From: CAYNUJ01 sp964621225
GTDB taxonomy: Bacteria; Bacteroidota; Ignavibacteria; Ignavibacteriales; Melioribacteraceae
Assembly (NCBI GenBank): GCA_964621225.1
Contig: CAZULK010000001.1
Span: 4,742 to 68,741 of the forward strand
Direction of reading: 5' to 3'
Length of the DNA stretch: 64,000 nt
Shown here: piece by piece, positions 44,312 through 53,460 of the stretch
How the letters are laid out: every line of letters begins with the position of its first letter
How positions within the stretch are numbered: the first letter of the stretch is position 1
Made by a program: the position numbers and the translations under genes
The notes under the pieces: generated by a model
What the model saw: only the letters and a program-made list of their open reading frames with translations
The model's database searches: none
What the model was told of the DNA's origin: nothing

Positions 44312-44911
44312 ATGGCAAAGAGAACCACAAAAAAAGACAGCACGGAGAAAAAGACTGCTGCCAAAAAAACTACCGCTAAATCCACATCTAAAAAAACGGT
44401 AGCTTCCAAGGCAAAGTCATCTTCTACCAAGACTACAAAATCCCGTGCTGCGCGTAAGGTTGAGGTTGTGAGCAAACCGAAACCTAAAAAGAAAGCTCCT
44501 AAAGGATACTCAAAGACGGAATTGAAGGAGTTCAAAGAAATTATTCTCAAAAAAAGAGAAGAAATATTAGAAACGCTCAATAATCTTAAAGAGCAGATGA
44601 TGGATACATCCACCGGACAATATGTCAACGAGAATTCCCCTTATTCATTGCATATGGCAGAGCAGGGGACTGATGCTATGGAGAGGGAAAAACTCTATCT
44701 TTGGGCTCAAAGAGAGAACAAATTCCTTGGATATTTAGAAGATGCTCTTGGAAGAATTGAAGCAGGCACATACGGACTTTGTATTGAATGTATTGACGAA
44801 CCTCAAGGTTTGTGTCCCACATGTCCGTTGATTCCTAAAGAAAGATTGTTGGCTGTACCGCACACACAGCATTGTTTACAAGTTAAACAAAAAATGCAAA
44901 ATAACAGATAG
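44312..44911 (+). CDS. DksA/TraR-like zinc-finger protein with Lys-rich N-terminal tail
   Basis: Residues 1-65 are a Lys/Ala/Thr/Ser-rich histone-H1-like tail. Residues about 66-150 are the helical hairpin (TELKEFKEIILKKREEILETL and a second helix after MEREKLYLWAQREN), and the C-terminal finger begins GTYGLCIEC. DksA-type proteins bind the RNA polymerase secondary channel and act with ppGpp. The finger is unusual: C157 and C160 are standard, but an extra CPTC (C168, C171) is inserted, and the last Cys is replaced (HCLQV, only C188 remains). It has a very strong ribosome site (AGGAGG at 44301-44306). It sits between ileS and lspA, a position seen in related phyla. Confidence 0.85.
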   Translation: MAKRTTKKDSTEKKTAAKKTTAKSTSKKTVASKAKSSSTKTTKSRAARKVEVVSKPKPKKKAPKGYSKTELKEFKEIILKKREEILETLNNLKEQMMDTSTGQYVNENSPYSLHMAEQGTDAMEREKLYLWAQRENKFLGYLEDALGRIEAGTYGLCIECIDEPQGLCPTCPLIPKERLLAVPHTQHCLQVKQKMQNNR

Positions 44912-44919
44912 GTCATTGA

Positions 44920-45558
44920 TTGAGAGTTCTCTATTTTTCTGCCTTCATGGTGGTAGTAGACCAATTAACAAAATTATTTGTTAAAGGTTTTTCTTTGCCT
45001 TTCCTCGGTATAAAAGTGGAAGGAATGTATTATGGCGAAAGCATCAAAGTATTAGGAGATTTTTTCAAAATAACTTTTGTTGAAAATCCCGGTATGGCTT
45101 TCGGAATAGATATCAATTCATATACGAAACTATTCCTTTCACTCTTTTCTCTTGTTGCTGCAATCGGATTGATTTATTATCTCTACAAACACAGAGACGG
45201 TAGTTTAACTTTCAGGCTTTCCCTTGCATTAATTATTTCGGGTGCAATAGGTAATTTTATCGACAGAGCATTCTACGGAATATTTTATGGCTATGCTCCG
45301 TTGTTTTATGGTAAAGTTGTAGATTTTTTCAATGTAGACTTTTTCGATTTTTCCATCTTCGGTAAAACCTACGACCGGTTCCCGATATTCAATGTTGCCG
45401 ATTCTGCGGTGACGGTGGGAGTTGCAATGTTGATCATTTATTTCAATATTGCGGAAAGGAAAAGAAAAAAAGAAGAGGAAAGCATAGACGTTGCTTCCCA
45501 TTCGGATGAGGTTGATATAGATGGCCAAGATAATAACAGAGAAGCACCAGCAAATTGA
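44920..45558 (+). CDS. lspA: lipoprotein signal peptidase (signal peptidase II)
   Basis: LspA removes lipoprotein signal peptides at the lipidated cysteine. The motifs are VVDQLTKLFVK, VENPGMAFGID, the catalytic Asp in GAIGNFIDRAFYG and the second in FNVADSAVTVG. Four membrane helices are visible. At 212 aa it is longer than the roughly 165-aa norm because of an insert between the two catalytic Asp segments and a charged, Asp/Glu-rich C-terminal tail. It starts at TTG 44920, 8 bp after the DksA-like gene, and its tail overlaps rluD by 38 bp. Confidence 0.94.
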   Translation: MRVLYFSAFMVVVDQLTKLFVKGFSLPFLGIKVEGMYYGESIKVLGDFFKITFVENPGMAFGIDINSYTKLFLSLFSLVAAIGLIYYLYKHRDGSLTFRLSLALIISGAIGNFIDRAFYGIFYGYAPLFYGKVVDFFNVDFFDFSIFGKTYDRFPIFNVADSAVTVGVAMLIIYFNIAERKRKKEEESIDVASHSDEVDIDGQDNNREAPAN

Positions 45559-46501
45559 AATACCGGAAGGGAAGAAGAAAGAACGCCTAGACATATTTCT
45601 AAGTAACTCCATCGAAAACGCAACACGCTCCAAAGTTCAAAAATTAATTAAAGCCGGGCTTGTTCTGGTAAACGGTAAAACCGTCAAACCAAATTATATC
45701 ATTAATCCATTGGACAAAATTGATGTAACAATTCCGGTTACTCCCCGTCCCGAAGATGCAGAGCCTGAGGACATACCTTTGGAAATAGTTTACGAAGATG
45801 ACTATTTAATGGTAGTAAACAAACCTGCCGGAATGGTTGTGCATCCTGCGCTTGGAAACTTTACCGGTACATTAGTGAATGCTCTTTTGCATCATACACA
45901 AAAACTGAGCGAGGTAAATGAACCGGGAAGACCGGGAATCGTGCACAGATTGGATAAAGATACCAGCGGATTATTGCTTATTGCTAAAGATGATTGGACG
46001 CATTCGCAATTGGCAAAACAATTCGAAAAAAGAACCACAGAAAGGGAATACTGGACTATTTGCTGGGGATTGTTGAAAGAAAAGAAAGGGGAGATTATTG
46101 GAAATATTGCCCGGAGTAAATCAGATAGAAAGAAATTTGCCGTTTCGGAAAATGAAGGTAAACACGCTCACACAACCTATGAAGTATTGGAAGAATTTGA
46201 ATTTGCTTCACTCATCAAAGTTAAACTGAAAACGGGAAGAACCCATCAAATAAGAGTCCACTTTTCGCATATTAATCATCCGATTTTTGGAGATGCGGTT
46301 TATGGCGGAAGAAAAATTGTATACGGGTTGAATTTGCCGAAGATGAAACAGAGAGTGAATAACCTGCTCGAGATTATGCCTCGTCAGGCCCTGCATGCAA
46401 AAACAATAGGATTTTACCACCCCAATAAAAAAGAATTCATGAAATTCGATTCCGAACTGCCGGAAGACATGCAAAAGCTAATTCAATTATTGAAACAGTA
46501 G
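45521..46501 (+). CDS. rluD: RluA-family rRNA pseudouridine synthase, RluD-like
   Basis: The 326-aa protein has an N-terminal S4 RNA-binding domain (ERLDIFLSNSIENATRSKVQKLIKAGLVLVNG) and a catalytic domain with the active-site Asp in HRLDKDTSGLLL. It continues with LKTGRTHQIRVHF and RQALHAKTIGFYHP. RluD modifies helix 69 of 23S rRNA. The start ATG 45521, with GAGG upstream, lies inside lspA. The genes converge with the GH13 gene; only a short inverted repeat without a T tract lies between them. Confidence 0.93.
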   Translation: MAKIITEKHQQIEIPEGKKKERLDIFLSNSIENATRSKVQKLIKAGLVLVNGKTVKPNYIINPLDKIDVTIPVTPRPEDAEPEDIPLEIVYEDDYLMVVNKPAGMVVHPALGNFTGTLVNALLHHTQKLSEVNEPGRPGIVHRLDKDTSGLLLIAKDDWTHSQLAKQFEKRTTEREYWTICWGLLKEKKGEIIGNIARSKSDRKKFAVSENEGKHAHTTYEVLEEFEFASLIKVKLKTGRTHQIRVHFSHINHPIFGDAVYGGRKIVYGLNLPKMKQRVNNLLEIMPRQALHAKTIGFYHPNKKEFMKFDSELPEDMQKLIQLLKQ

Positions 46502-46539
46502 CCTTACAATAAATTGTAACAATAGTAAATGTTAATCAA

Positions 46540-49500
46540 CTATTTTTCTGACTTACCCTTTGTAACTTCCGGTTGCAAAAGTATCGATTTGAGTTTATTA
46601 AATTGATAACCGCAATTGGCAGAGAGTGATTTCAATTCTTCAATAAATCCAAACCGGAATTTTAATTTTGAAACGATAATTTCTCTTTCTTCGGGATAAA
46701 TAAAGAAATCTCCCGCATCGTTATTTTGTTGGCCTTCAAGGGCGCGACAAACGTCTTTTACAATCGAGAAGGTGAATAACCAGTCTAACAACTCTTCGAA
46801 ATTTTCTTTGCTGTAATAAACAATCGAATTGTGCTTATTAACGTTTATATATTCTGCCACATGTTCATTTTCCAATAGCGTTGCGAACTTCTTTTTGATT
46901 TCGTTTAGCAAGCCGGATTTAAATTCAGAACTGGTTTCACTATCGGATATTTCTTCCAGCGGAAAGCTTATATTTAACATTATCTTCAATAGATGGGAAT
47001 CGTAAAATACTCCTCTTTCGCCCCTTCCAAGTTTATTCAGAATTTGAACCGTTACTTTGTCCAATTCAAGTTTTTCTTCGTTACCGGCGTAATTATTCCT
47101 AAGTAACTCGAGCAATTTAAATAGAACTAATATGAACGAGTTTTCGTGATATTTATTTTTTTCTGATATCACTATCGAATTGGGAATATCTCTGTATTTC
47201 AGTTGCTTATCAAATTTTTCTTCTTCTATTATCTGGTTAGTTAATCCCAAGGAAGCAATGAACAATTTTAATGTGTATGTTTCTTTTTCTTTTGCTTCCA
47301 GATTAAGCGAATCATGAATTTGACCGGTTAAATTTTTCAACTTGATATCAATCATCTTTAAGACATCGGAACCGGCAAGTTGGGAATTTTTAACTATCAC
47401 AAAATTCCTCACAAGTTCGTCGAAAAACTTCTCTTCAAAGAAATTTTCTATTTTTTCGTGAACCGGAGTTAATTTGAACAATTCCAATTCCTTCTTCAAC
47501 GATTGAATCGCAGAAGATTGAACTCTGTTTTTTATTGCTCTCAACTCGCCTGTGGAATCGTATAGTTCTTCGAAGCCGTAAAATACTTTATACTTAAATC
47601 CGTCTAACGTAAAATGAATTCCGTTTATGAATTCATCCCCCGCGAATAGATATTCCTGGTGGGAAGTTAATTCTTTGGCTTTGTAGAAATAATTCGGATC
47701 GGGTTTTATACCCAGAGCCTCTGTGATATAAATTGTATGCAATGATTTATCCGGATTACCTTTATTTATTTTAGGTGTTGATTTATGTATCCTTCCCGTA
47801 GCTCTTTCATATTTATTATTATAAAGAACAAGAACTTTTTCTTCGCCGAAAGAATTCGTAAATGCGAATACGTTTTCATTAATTGATCCGTTTTCATGAA
47901 AGTCGTAGAACCAAAAATTGTCTACTTCGCTGAATAAATATCTTTTCCCGAGGATCGGAAAAATTTCCCTATTATGTTTTTCAATTAACCAATTGTTCGG
48001 ATATTCATCATAATATGCACGTTTGTATTCCATTCCATATTTTTCTGTATAGCCTTCTATTTGTCCGTGTGCAAACATCGGTAATCCGGGCAATGTGGAC
48101 ATTAAAACACAAACACCAAAATATTTATCGTCCATTCCGAATTGTTTTATAGCAGTTTCTTCATCGGGATTACTCATAAAATTGACATACCTTTTCAGTA
48201 TATCGGGATCAAACTCCAGAGTATTTGTAATTAGATCACGATATTTATCATTTTCTTCATTCATCATCATATGCATGAATGCACTGTTATATACTCTGTG
48301 CATGCCGAGTGTTCTAACGAAATAACCTTCCATCAACCAAAATGCTTCTGCCAGCAAAAGAGTTTCGGGCATAGTTTCATTTATCCTGTCTACAACTTCT
48401 CTCCAAAATTCTTTCGGGAAAAATTGATCGAATTCTTTTCGTGTCATTGCATATTCACTTCTCGTCGGAATATCGCCACCGGTACCAGGTTGCGGATACC
48501 ACAATCGTTGAAAATGCTTTTTGGCCAAAGTCATTGCTGCATCGAACCTGATGATTGAAAATCGACGGGCAACTTCAAATATTTTTTGAATTACAGCTTC
48601 GCGAACTTCCTCTTTAAGCATGTTCAGCTGAGCTGTATCGTTCCATGGCATATTCGTCCCGTCGTTGCCGTGATAAATATATTTTATTTCGCCGGTATTT
48701 TTATTTCTCCAACGGAATACTACTGCTGCATCACTCTTTGAGTAATATCCGTCTTCAATTTTTATTTCTATATTCGGGTCTTCGGAAAGGTCCTCTCCCT
48801 CGAATGAATAATTAGGGTAGGGAAGGTCGTCTCTTTGTATAAAATATTCGGGATGATGAATCGTCCAATCGGAATAGATGCCGGTATGATTCGGTACCAT
48901 ATCGCTTGCAAGGCGTATTCCTCTTTCTTTGCATCTTGCATCAAGTACTTTATACGCTTCTTCGCCTCCCAAATCGTGTGCAATCGTGTAATCATACAAT
49001 GAATAAGCCGATGCAACCGCATCAATATTTCCCATTAGATGTTTTATTTTTTTTGAAGCGCTGCTCCTTTCCCATATTCCAATCAACCAAATAGAATTAA
49101 AATTCCTTGATGCAATTAAATCAAGTTCTTCCTCCGGAATTTGATCCAGTCGTTTAATCTCTCTTCCATATTTTTTACTTAGTTGATCGAGCCATACGTA
49201 AGTGTTCTTTGCGAGTAAGACTACATTGGGCATCCAGTGAACGTCGGGTGTGAATTGTTCCGGTTCTTCATAATCACTTAAACTTTCCTCCACAAAATCA
49301 AAACCGGATTTACCCAGTGAAGCTGTGCCTAATTTTATGCCTTCTTTGTACTGGGGAACGAAGGTTGGACTTGCACCGTCGCCAAATCCTTGTAAAACAA
49401 ATTCCTCTTTGAATAAGTCTTTGCCGGATAATATCCTGTTTACAAATTCTTCATCTAAATAAATTGACCAATGTTCCCGGATATAATTAAGTTGTTGCAT

Positions 49501-50133
49501 TAAATCGTCGGGGAATTCCATTATCGGTTTCTTCAAGAAAGTCAGTAAATCCAATTTTTCTTCCCCAAGCGGAGGCTCTTTTGCAAAGAACTCTTGCAGT
49601 ACATCAATTATTTGCTTATAAGTTCTCTTGTCTTCCAGATATTCGTGATTAAAAAGTTCCTTCAATTTATCTGCTGCTCTATTTTCATTTTCCAAATTGA
49701 GCATTATCAACTCTTCGAGGGCAATGAGTTTGTTTTCCCTTCCTCCATGGCTGCCTTCAAAGTACTCTTTCACGGAAATTGAACCGCTATAAACCTCTTT
49801 CGGAGGAAAAATACGAATGAAATCTTGTATAAAATAATTAAATATATCCTTGCCAATAGATTTTTCAAGCTCGGAATATGCTCTCTTAATAGCATCGGGA
49901 TTTATTTTATTTTCATATTGCCTTAGTATGAAGTGGCAAATTTCATCTATCAATCCGAGTGCGTTTAATTCACCCGGGGATACCAAATGCTCTGTTCTGC
50001 CTTCATTGAGTTTTTGAGCCAGTTTTCTTACTTCCGGAAAATTTGCTAACACTACATTTCCATTATATTCGAATAGCGAAGCCGAAAGTTGAAATTTATC
50101 CCTTATGTATTTAGCAATGTGAAATTCGAACAT
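46540..50133 (-). CDS. very large GH13-type (alpha-amylase family) protein with N- and C-terminal extensions
   Basis: The GH13 barrel lies in the middle of this 1197-aa protein (about residues 310-760). Region I is DMVPNH (D411-H416), region II RFDAA with nucleophile D531, region III LLLAEAFW with acid/base E596, and region IV FMSNPD with D657. The three catalytic acids are kept, but the usual His of region IV (NHD) is Pro. About 300 N-terminal and 400 C-terminal helical residues match nothing I recognise. There is no signal peptide, so it is probably cytoplasmic and may act on glycogen, trehalose or maltosyl phosphates. The gene is monocistronic; a TATATTTG element (minus strand, 50159-50166) and GAGG lie just upstream. 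Family membership is certain, specificity unknown. Confidence 0.85.
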   Translation of the reverse strand: MFEFHIAKYIRDKFQLSASLFEYNGNVVLANFPEVRKLAQKLNEGRTEHLVSPGELNALGLIDEICHFILRQYENKINPDAIKRAYSELEKSIGKDIFNYFIQDFIRIFPPKEVYSGSISVKEYFEGSHGGRENKLIALEELIMLNLENENRAADKLKELFNHEYLEDKRTYKQIIDVLQEFFAKEPPLGEEKLDLLTFLKKPIMEFPDDLMQQLNYIREHWSIYLDEEFVNRILSGKDLFKEEFVLQGFGDGASPTFVPQYKEGIKLGTASLGKSGFDFVEESLSDYEEPEQFTPDVHWMPNVVLLAKNTYVWLDQLSKKYGREIKRLDQIPEEELDLIASRNFNSIWLIGIWERSSASKKIKHLMGNIDAVASAYSLYDYTIAHDLGGEEAYKVLDARCKERGIRLASDMVPNHTGIYSDWTIHHPEYFIQRDDLPYPNYSFEGEDLSEDPNIEIKIEDGYYSKSDAAVVFRWRNKNTGEIKYIYHGNDGTNMPWNDTAQLNMLKEEVREAVIQKIFEVARRFSIIRFDAAMTLAKKHFQRLWYPQPGTGGDIPTRSEYAMTRKEFDQFFPKEFWREVVDRINETMPETLLLAEAFWLMEGYFVRTLGMHRVYNSAFMHMMMNEENDKYRDLITNTLEFDPDILKRYVNFMSNPDEETAIKQFGMDDKYFGVCVLMSTLPGLPMFAHGQIEGYTEKYGMEYKRAYYDEYPNNWLIEKHNREIFPILGKRYLFSEVDNFWFYDFHENGSINENVFAFTNSFGEEKVLVLYNNKYERATGRIHKSTPKINKGNPDKSLHTIYITEALGIKPDPNYFYKAKELTSHQEYLFAGDEFINGIHFTLDGFKYKVFYGFEELYDSTGELRAIKNRVQSSAIQSLKKELELFKLTPVHEKIENFFEEKFFDELVRNFVIVKNSQLAGSDVLKMIDIKLKNLTGQIHDSLNLEAKEKETYTLKLFIASLGLTNQIIEEEKFDKQLKYRDIPNSIVISEKNKYHENSFILVLFKLLELLRNNYAGNEEKLELDKVTVQILNKLGRGERGVFYDSHLLKIMLNISFPLEEISDSETSSEFKSGLLNEIKKKFATLLENEHVAEYINVNKHNSIVYYSKENFEELLDWLFTFSIVKDVCRALEGQQNNDAGDFFIYPEEREIIVSKLKFRFGFIEELKSLSANCGYQFNKLKSILLQPEVTKGKSEK

Positions 50134-50401
50134 GTAAAATCCTCAATTATTAATTGCGCAAATATAACCATAATTATACTTTCTTTTTTCTTATTTGAAC
50201 CTTGATATATTACGCGGATGATGGAAGTGAATATAATATGCCCGCTATGAAAAGGCATTCAATATGGACATAAAATAGTTTTAGGTAATAATAGTGTGTT
50301 ATTTAAGAGATATGAAATTTATAATGCTTTTGTAAATGTCAGCTTATTTACATAAAATTAGTTACTTTTAACGAATATTTGTAACAACAATTGAGAGTAT
50401 T
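50134..50401. promoter_or_regulatory. divergent intergenic region between the GH13 and flavoprotein-polyferredoxin genes
   Basis: No gene is visible in these 268 bp. Near the GH13 start there is TATATTTG on the minus strand (50159-50166). Near the flavoprotein start, TGTAAAT (50331-50337) and ATTTACA (50346-50352) are exact inverted repeats 8 bp apart, centred about 60 bp upstream of the gene. That spacing is reminiscent of a dimeric regulator site. The dyad is visible; its function is inferred. Confidence 0.4.
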
Positions 50402-52885
50402 ATGGATTTTCTATCGAACAAATATTTTAATTGGTTGCAAAAAGGTGCTCCGACCGGAGATGTAGAGAAATATCCGTTGATAGACGAGAATGGTGAAACG
50501 TCTGTCGAAGGTATATATGTTGCGGGTGATCTGACCGGGTTACCGCTACTAAAACTCGCGGCCGAAAGCGGAAAAGAAAGAGTTGATTTCCTTTTGAACG
50601 ATCAAAAATTTCTTGAGGAAAAAAGTAAAAACAAAAATCCGGATGTTTATGATTTTATAATTATTGGAGCCGGACCTGCGGGAATAGCCGCAGCAATTGA
50701 AGCTAAAAAAAACAATTGCAATTTTCTCATTTTGGAATCGGATAAAACCTTCAGTACAATTGTTAATTTCCCAAAAGGTAAGCCAATATTTGCCGAGCCG
50801 GAAGATTATACTCAAAAAGCCGATTTGATTATTAATGACGGCACAAAAGAAAGTTTGTTGAAAGAACTCTATTCGCAGCTTGAAGGTAAAGATCTTCCCT
50901 TGGTAGAAGGGGCTGTTGTACAAGATATTAAAAAGGAGCGCGATCATTTTGTTATATCTACAAAAGAAAATCAATATAAAGCTCTTCGTGTTATTCTAGC
51001 CATCGGGAAATCCGGAAATTCGAGAAAATTAAATGTTCCAGGCGAGGAATTACCTAAAGTATTCAATAGGCTTTTCGATCCTGCGGATACTAAAGATCAG
51101 CATGTACTTGTTGTTGGAGGAGGGGATTCCGCATTGGAAACAGCTATAGCTGTTGCAGAGTATGCATTGAGTGTTACTATTAGTTACAGAAAATCCGAAT
51201 TCAGTAGACCAAAGGAAGGGAATCTTGAAAAAATTAATAAATTGGTGAATGAAGGAAGAGTAAAAATATATTATAAATCACAAGTAAAAGAAATTCATCA
51301 GGATGAAGTTGTTCTTTCCACTGAAAATGGAGAAGTGAAAATCCCAAACGATTCAGTCTACGTAATGATAGGGAAGGAACTCCCCTTGGAATTTTTCCGG
51401 AGAATAGGAATAAAAATGGAAGGGGAGATGAATTTATTCTCCAAACTTCAATTTTTACTTCTTATCTTGTTTGCCGGTGTTCTCTATTTCGGAAAAAGCT
51501 CTGCAACATTCTATAAAGAATTTACAGATTTGAAAATCACAAATTTTGGTGAAGTGATATCCAACTTTTTCTCCCTTCACTTTTGGACAAAAATCATAGA
51601 ATTGCCATATGTCCTTGTAATGACGTTATTCTCCGATAAGATTAGAGTGTGGAATGCATCAAAGTATTTTAACGCAATTGTGGCGTACATCTCATTTGTC
51701 GGCTTTGTTTTATTAGGCATTTATGTATTGATTAAATTTATTATCGAGTACAAAAGAAAAATAAAATTAGATTGGACAACATTTAAATATTCATATTTCA
51801 TTTTGATGGGGATATTTTTTCTCATTACATTTTTTGGCGGAAGGTATTTTGGATACGAAGTGATGGGCAAATCACAAGGATTTTGGTATACTGCAATGTA
51901 CTCTGTCACAATAGTGATATTTGGTTTAAGACGAATTAAAGTAAGACCGACCGGATATATAAAGCGTCAAACTTGGACATTGATGCTGGTTCAAGTACTT
52001 TTTCTCTTCCTTCTACCGGAATTTATTTTACCCTACTTGGGTTCTATTGGGGCATTAGGGGCAAAAGATAGTTTTATAATGACACAAATCTTTCCCGGAG
52101 AAAGTTATTGGCGTTCCTATGGTTTCATACTAGCTTGGCCTTTGAATTTCAGCAATTTATATAATTCTAATATTACTACGTTTTGGTTAGTCTTCAGTAT
52201 TATTCAAACTTTCGTTATAATTCCTTTTATTGTTTACAAATGGGGAAAAGGCGCCTACTGCGGTTGGATTTGTTCTTGCGGAGGATTGGCGGAAACCTTA
52301 GGCGATGAATATAGAACCTTAGCCCCTCACGGAGCGAAAGCCAAAAAGTGGGAAAATATCGGGCAATGGATTCTTGCATCCGCATTCTTAATTACTGCAT
52401 TCAAATTAATCGGTATTATATATAAAATCCGGATTCCCATCATTAATGAATCTTTTAATTACACGGCGGACTTTCTTCATAATTTCTACTATGTAGGGAT
52501 TGATGTAATTTTCGCCGGTGTACTCGGGTTAGGCGTTTACTTTTTCATGAGCGGAAGAATATGGTGCAGATTCGGTTGTCCTTTGGCGGCGTTAATGCAT
52601 ATTTATAATAGATTTTCAAGATACAGAATTTTCTCCGAAAAAAAGAAATGTATTTCTTGCAACATCTGTACAAAGGTTTGTCATATGGGAATCGACGTTA
52701 TGAATTACGCAAATAAAGGCATTCCAATGAACGACGTGGAATGCGTGAGATGTTCAGCTTGTGTTGTTAATTGTCCTACTGAAGTGTTATCGTTTGGATC
52801 GCTACCTAAAACTGACGTCGATAATAAACTCTACAAAGAGATTGAGCTGCCGGTTGTAAGCGGTTGGCAAAGCGGGAAAAATTGA
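50402..52885 (+). CDS. fusion of a permuted YpdA/thioredoxin-reductase-like flavoprotein with a NapH/CcoG-like membrane polyferredoxin
   Basis: Residues 1-65 carry IYVAGDLTG (A41-D43) and a helix, which normally form the C-terminal FAD segment of thioredoxin-reductase-like enzymes. Residues 84-330 then give the FAD fold (IIIGAGPAG, 87-94), the LNVPGEELPKVF segment and the NADPH fold (VVGGGDSALE, from about 237). So the domain looks circularly permuted. No CxxC redox pair is present, as in YpdA, the bacillithiol-disulfide reductase. From about 343 there are eight to ten membrane helices. C-rich loops follow (YCGWICSCGG at C620, WCRFGCP at C722), then two ferredoxin motifs (CISCNICTKVC at C750 and CVRCSACVVNC at C781). 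The enzyme could move electrons between NAD(P)H and the membrane. Transcribed alone. Confidence 0.85.
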   Translation: MDFLSNKYFNWLQKGAPTGDVEKYPLIDENGETSVEGIYVAGDLTGLPLLKLAAESGKERVDFLLNDQKFLEEKSKNKNPDVYDFIIIGAGPAGIAAAIEAKKNNCNFLILESDKTFSTIVNFPKGKPIFAEPEDYTQKADLIINDGTKESLLKELYSQLEGKDLPLVEGAVVQDIKKERDHFVISTKENQYKALRVILAIGKSGNSRKLNVPGEELPKVFNRLFDPADTKDQHVLVVGGGDSALETAIAVAEYALSVTISYRKSEFSRPKEGNLEKINKLVNEGRVKIYYKSQVKEIHQDEVVLSTENGEVKIPNDSVYVMIGKELPLEFFRRIGIKMEGEMNLFSKLQFLLLILFAGVLYFGKSSATFYKEFTDLKITNFGEVISNFFSLHFWTKIIELPYVLVMTLFSDKIRVWNASKYFNAIVAYISFVGFVLLGIYVLIKFIIEYKRKIKLDWTTFKYSYFILMGIFFLITFFGGRYFGYEVMGKSQGFWYTAMYSVTIVIFGLRRIKVRPTGYIKRQTWTLMLVQVLFLFLLPEFILPYLGSIGALGAKDSFIMTQIFPGESYWRSYGFILAWPLNFSNLYNSNITTFWLVFSIIQTFVIIPFIVYKWGKGAYCGWICSCGGLAETLGDEYRTLAPHGAKAKKWENIGQWILASAFLITAFKLIGIIYKIRIPIINESFNYTADFLHNFYYVGIDVIFAGVLGLGVYFFMSGRIWCRFGCPLAALMHIYNRFSRYRIFSEKKKCISCNICTKVCHMGIDVMNYANKGIPMNDVECVRCSACVVNCPTEVLSFGSLPKTDVDNKLYKEIELPVVSGWQSGKN

Positions 52886-52888
52886 GAA

Positions 52889-52908
52889 GGCGGGGATTTT
52901 TCCCCGCC
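52889..52908. terminator. GC-rich hairpin between the fusion gene and the efflux operon
   Basis: A perfect 8-bp stem (GGCGGGGA 52889-52896 with TCCCCGCC 52901-52908) and TTTT loop lie between two converging genes. No T tract follows on the plus strand, and on the minus strand there is only a short A/T run (TTCTCAATTTTTCCC). It probably ends transcription from both sides, but weakly. Confidence 0.5.
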
Positions 52909-52932
52909 CATCTTAGGAGGTTATGGTAATGT

Positions 52933-53457
52933 TTACCATACAAATCTGAAACCGATACTGTTGGAGAGTCCGTTGAATTTCAATCCGTTTGAATAGATTC
53001 CCAAATCAAAATTCAATCCGAAGTTGTTTAATAATTTATAGTCAACGCCTACACCAAAGCGAGCAAACATTTGAGTATCATCGGTATCCTTTCCATTAAG
53101 GGATGTTCTGGAACTGGAAACTACTGCACCTCCCGAAAAATAGGGATAAAAGTTGCCAAAATTCATGGGAGTTACGAAAACTGAAATATGTCCTCTGTAA
53201 TCCTTGACATTAGCATAACTATCTTCTGCATCACCCGACAGATACTCAAACGTTGCCGCTACCGTGGCTTCTTTAGTTATTTTTGCACCAAGCACAAATC
53301 CATAGCCAAAAGGAGATTCAATATTGCTGATTTTATGATCGTTATCGAGATTTACCAAGTTGCTGGAAACCAATCCAATTGAATATTTTCCTTGTGCTTG
53401 AATCATGGTCGACGCAAATAGAATTAATACGAATAATTTTACAAGTTGCTTTTTCAT
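52933..53457 (-). CDS. small outer-membrane beta-barrel protein
   Basis: This 174-aa exported protein has a signal peptide (KKQLVKLFVLILFASTMIQAQ). The mature part is about eight amphipathic strands (for example SIGLVSSNLVNL, GYGFVLGAKI, VAATFEYLSGDA, MFARFGVGVDYKLL) and ends in an aromatic residue (FRFVW), the C-terminal signature of OmpX/OmpW-like barrels. The gene follows the last permease by 3 bp and is the final gene of the efflux operon. Whether it contributes to efflux is unknown. Confidence 0.72.
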   Translation of the reverse strand: MKKQLVKLFVLILFASTMIQAQGKYSIGLVSSNLVNLDNDHKISNIESPFGYGFVLGAKITKEATVAATFEYLSGDAEDSYANVKDYRGHISVFVTPMNFGNFYPYFSGGAVVSSSRTSLNGKDTDDTQMFARFGVGVDYKLLNNFGLNFDLGIYSNGLKFNGLSNSIGFRFVW

Positions 53458-53460
53458 TTT

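Noticed and set aside
46504..46519. Inverted repeat TTACAAT / ATTGTAA between rluD and the GH13 gene
   Set aside because: AT-only short stem with a tiny loop and no T tract; not a convincing terminator.
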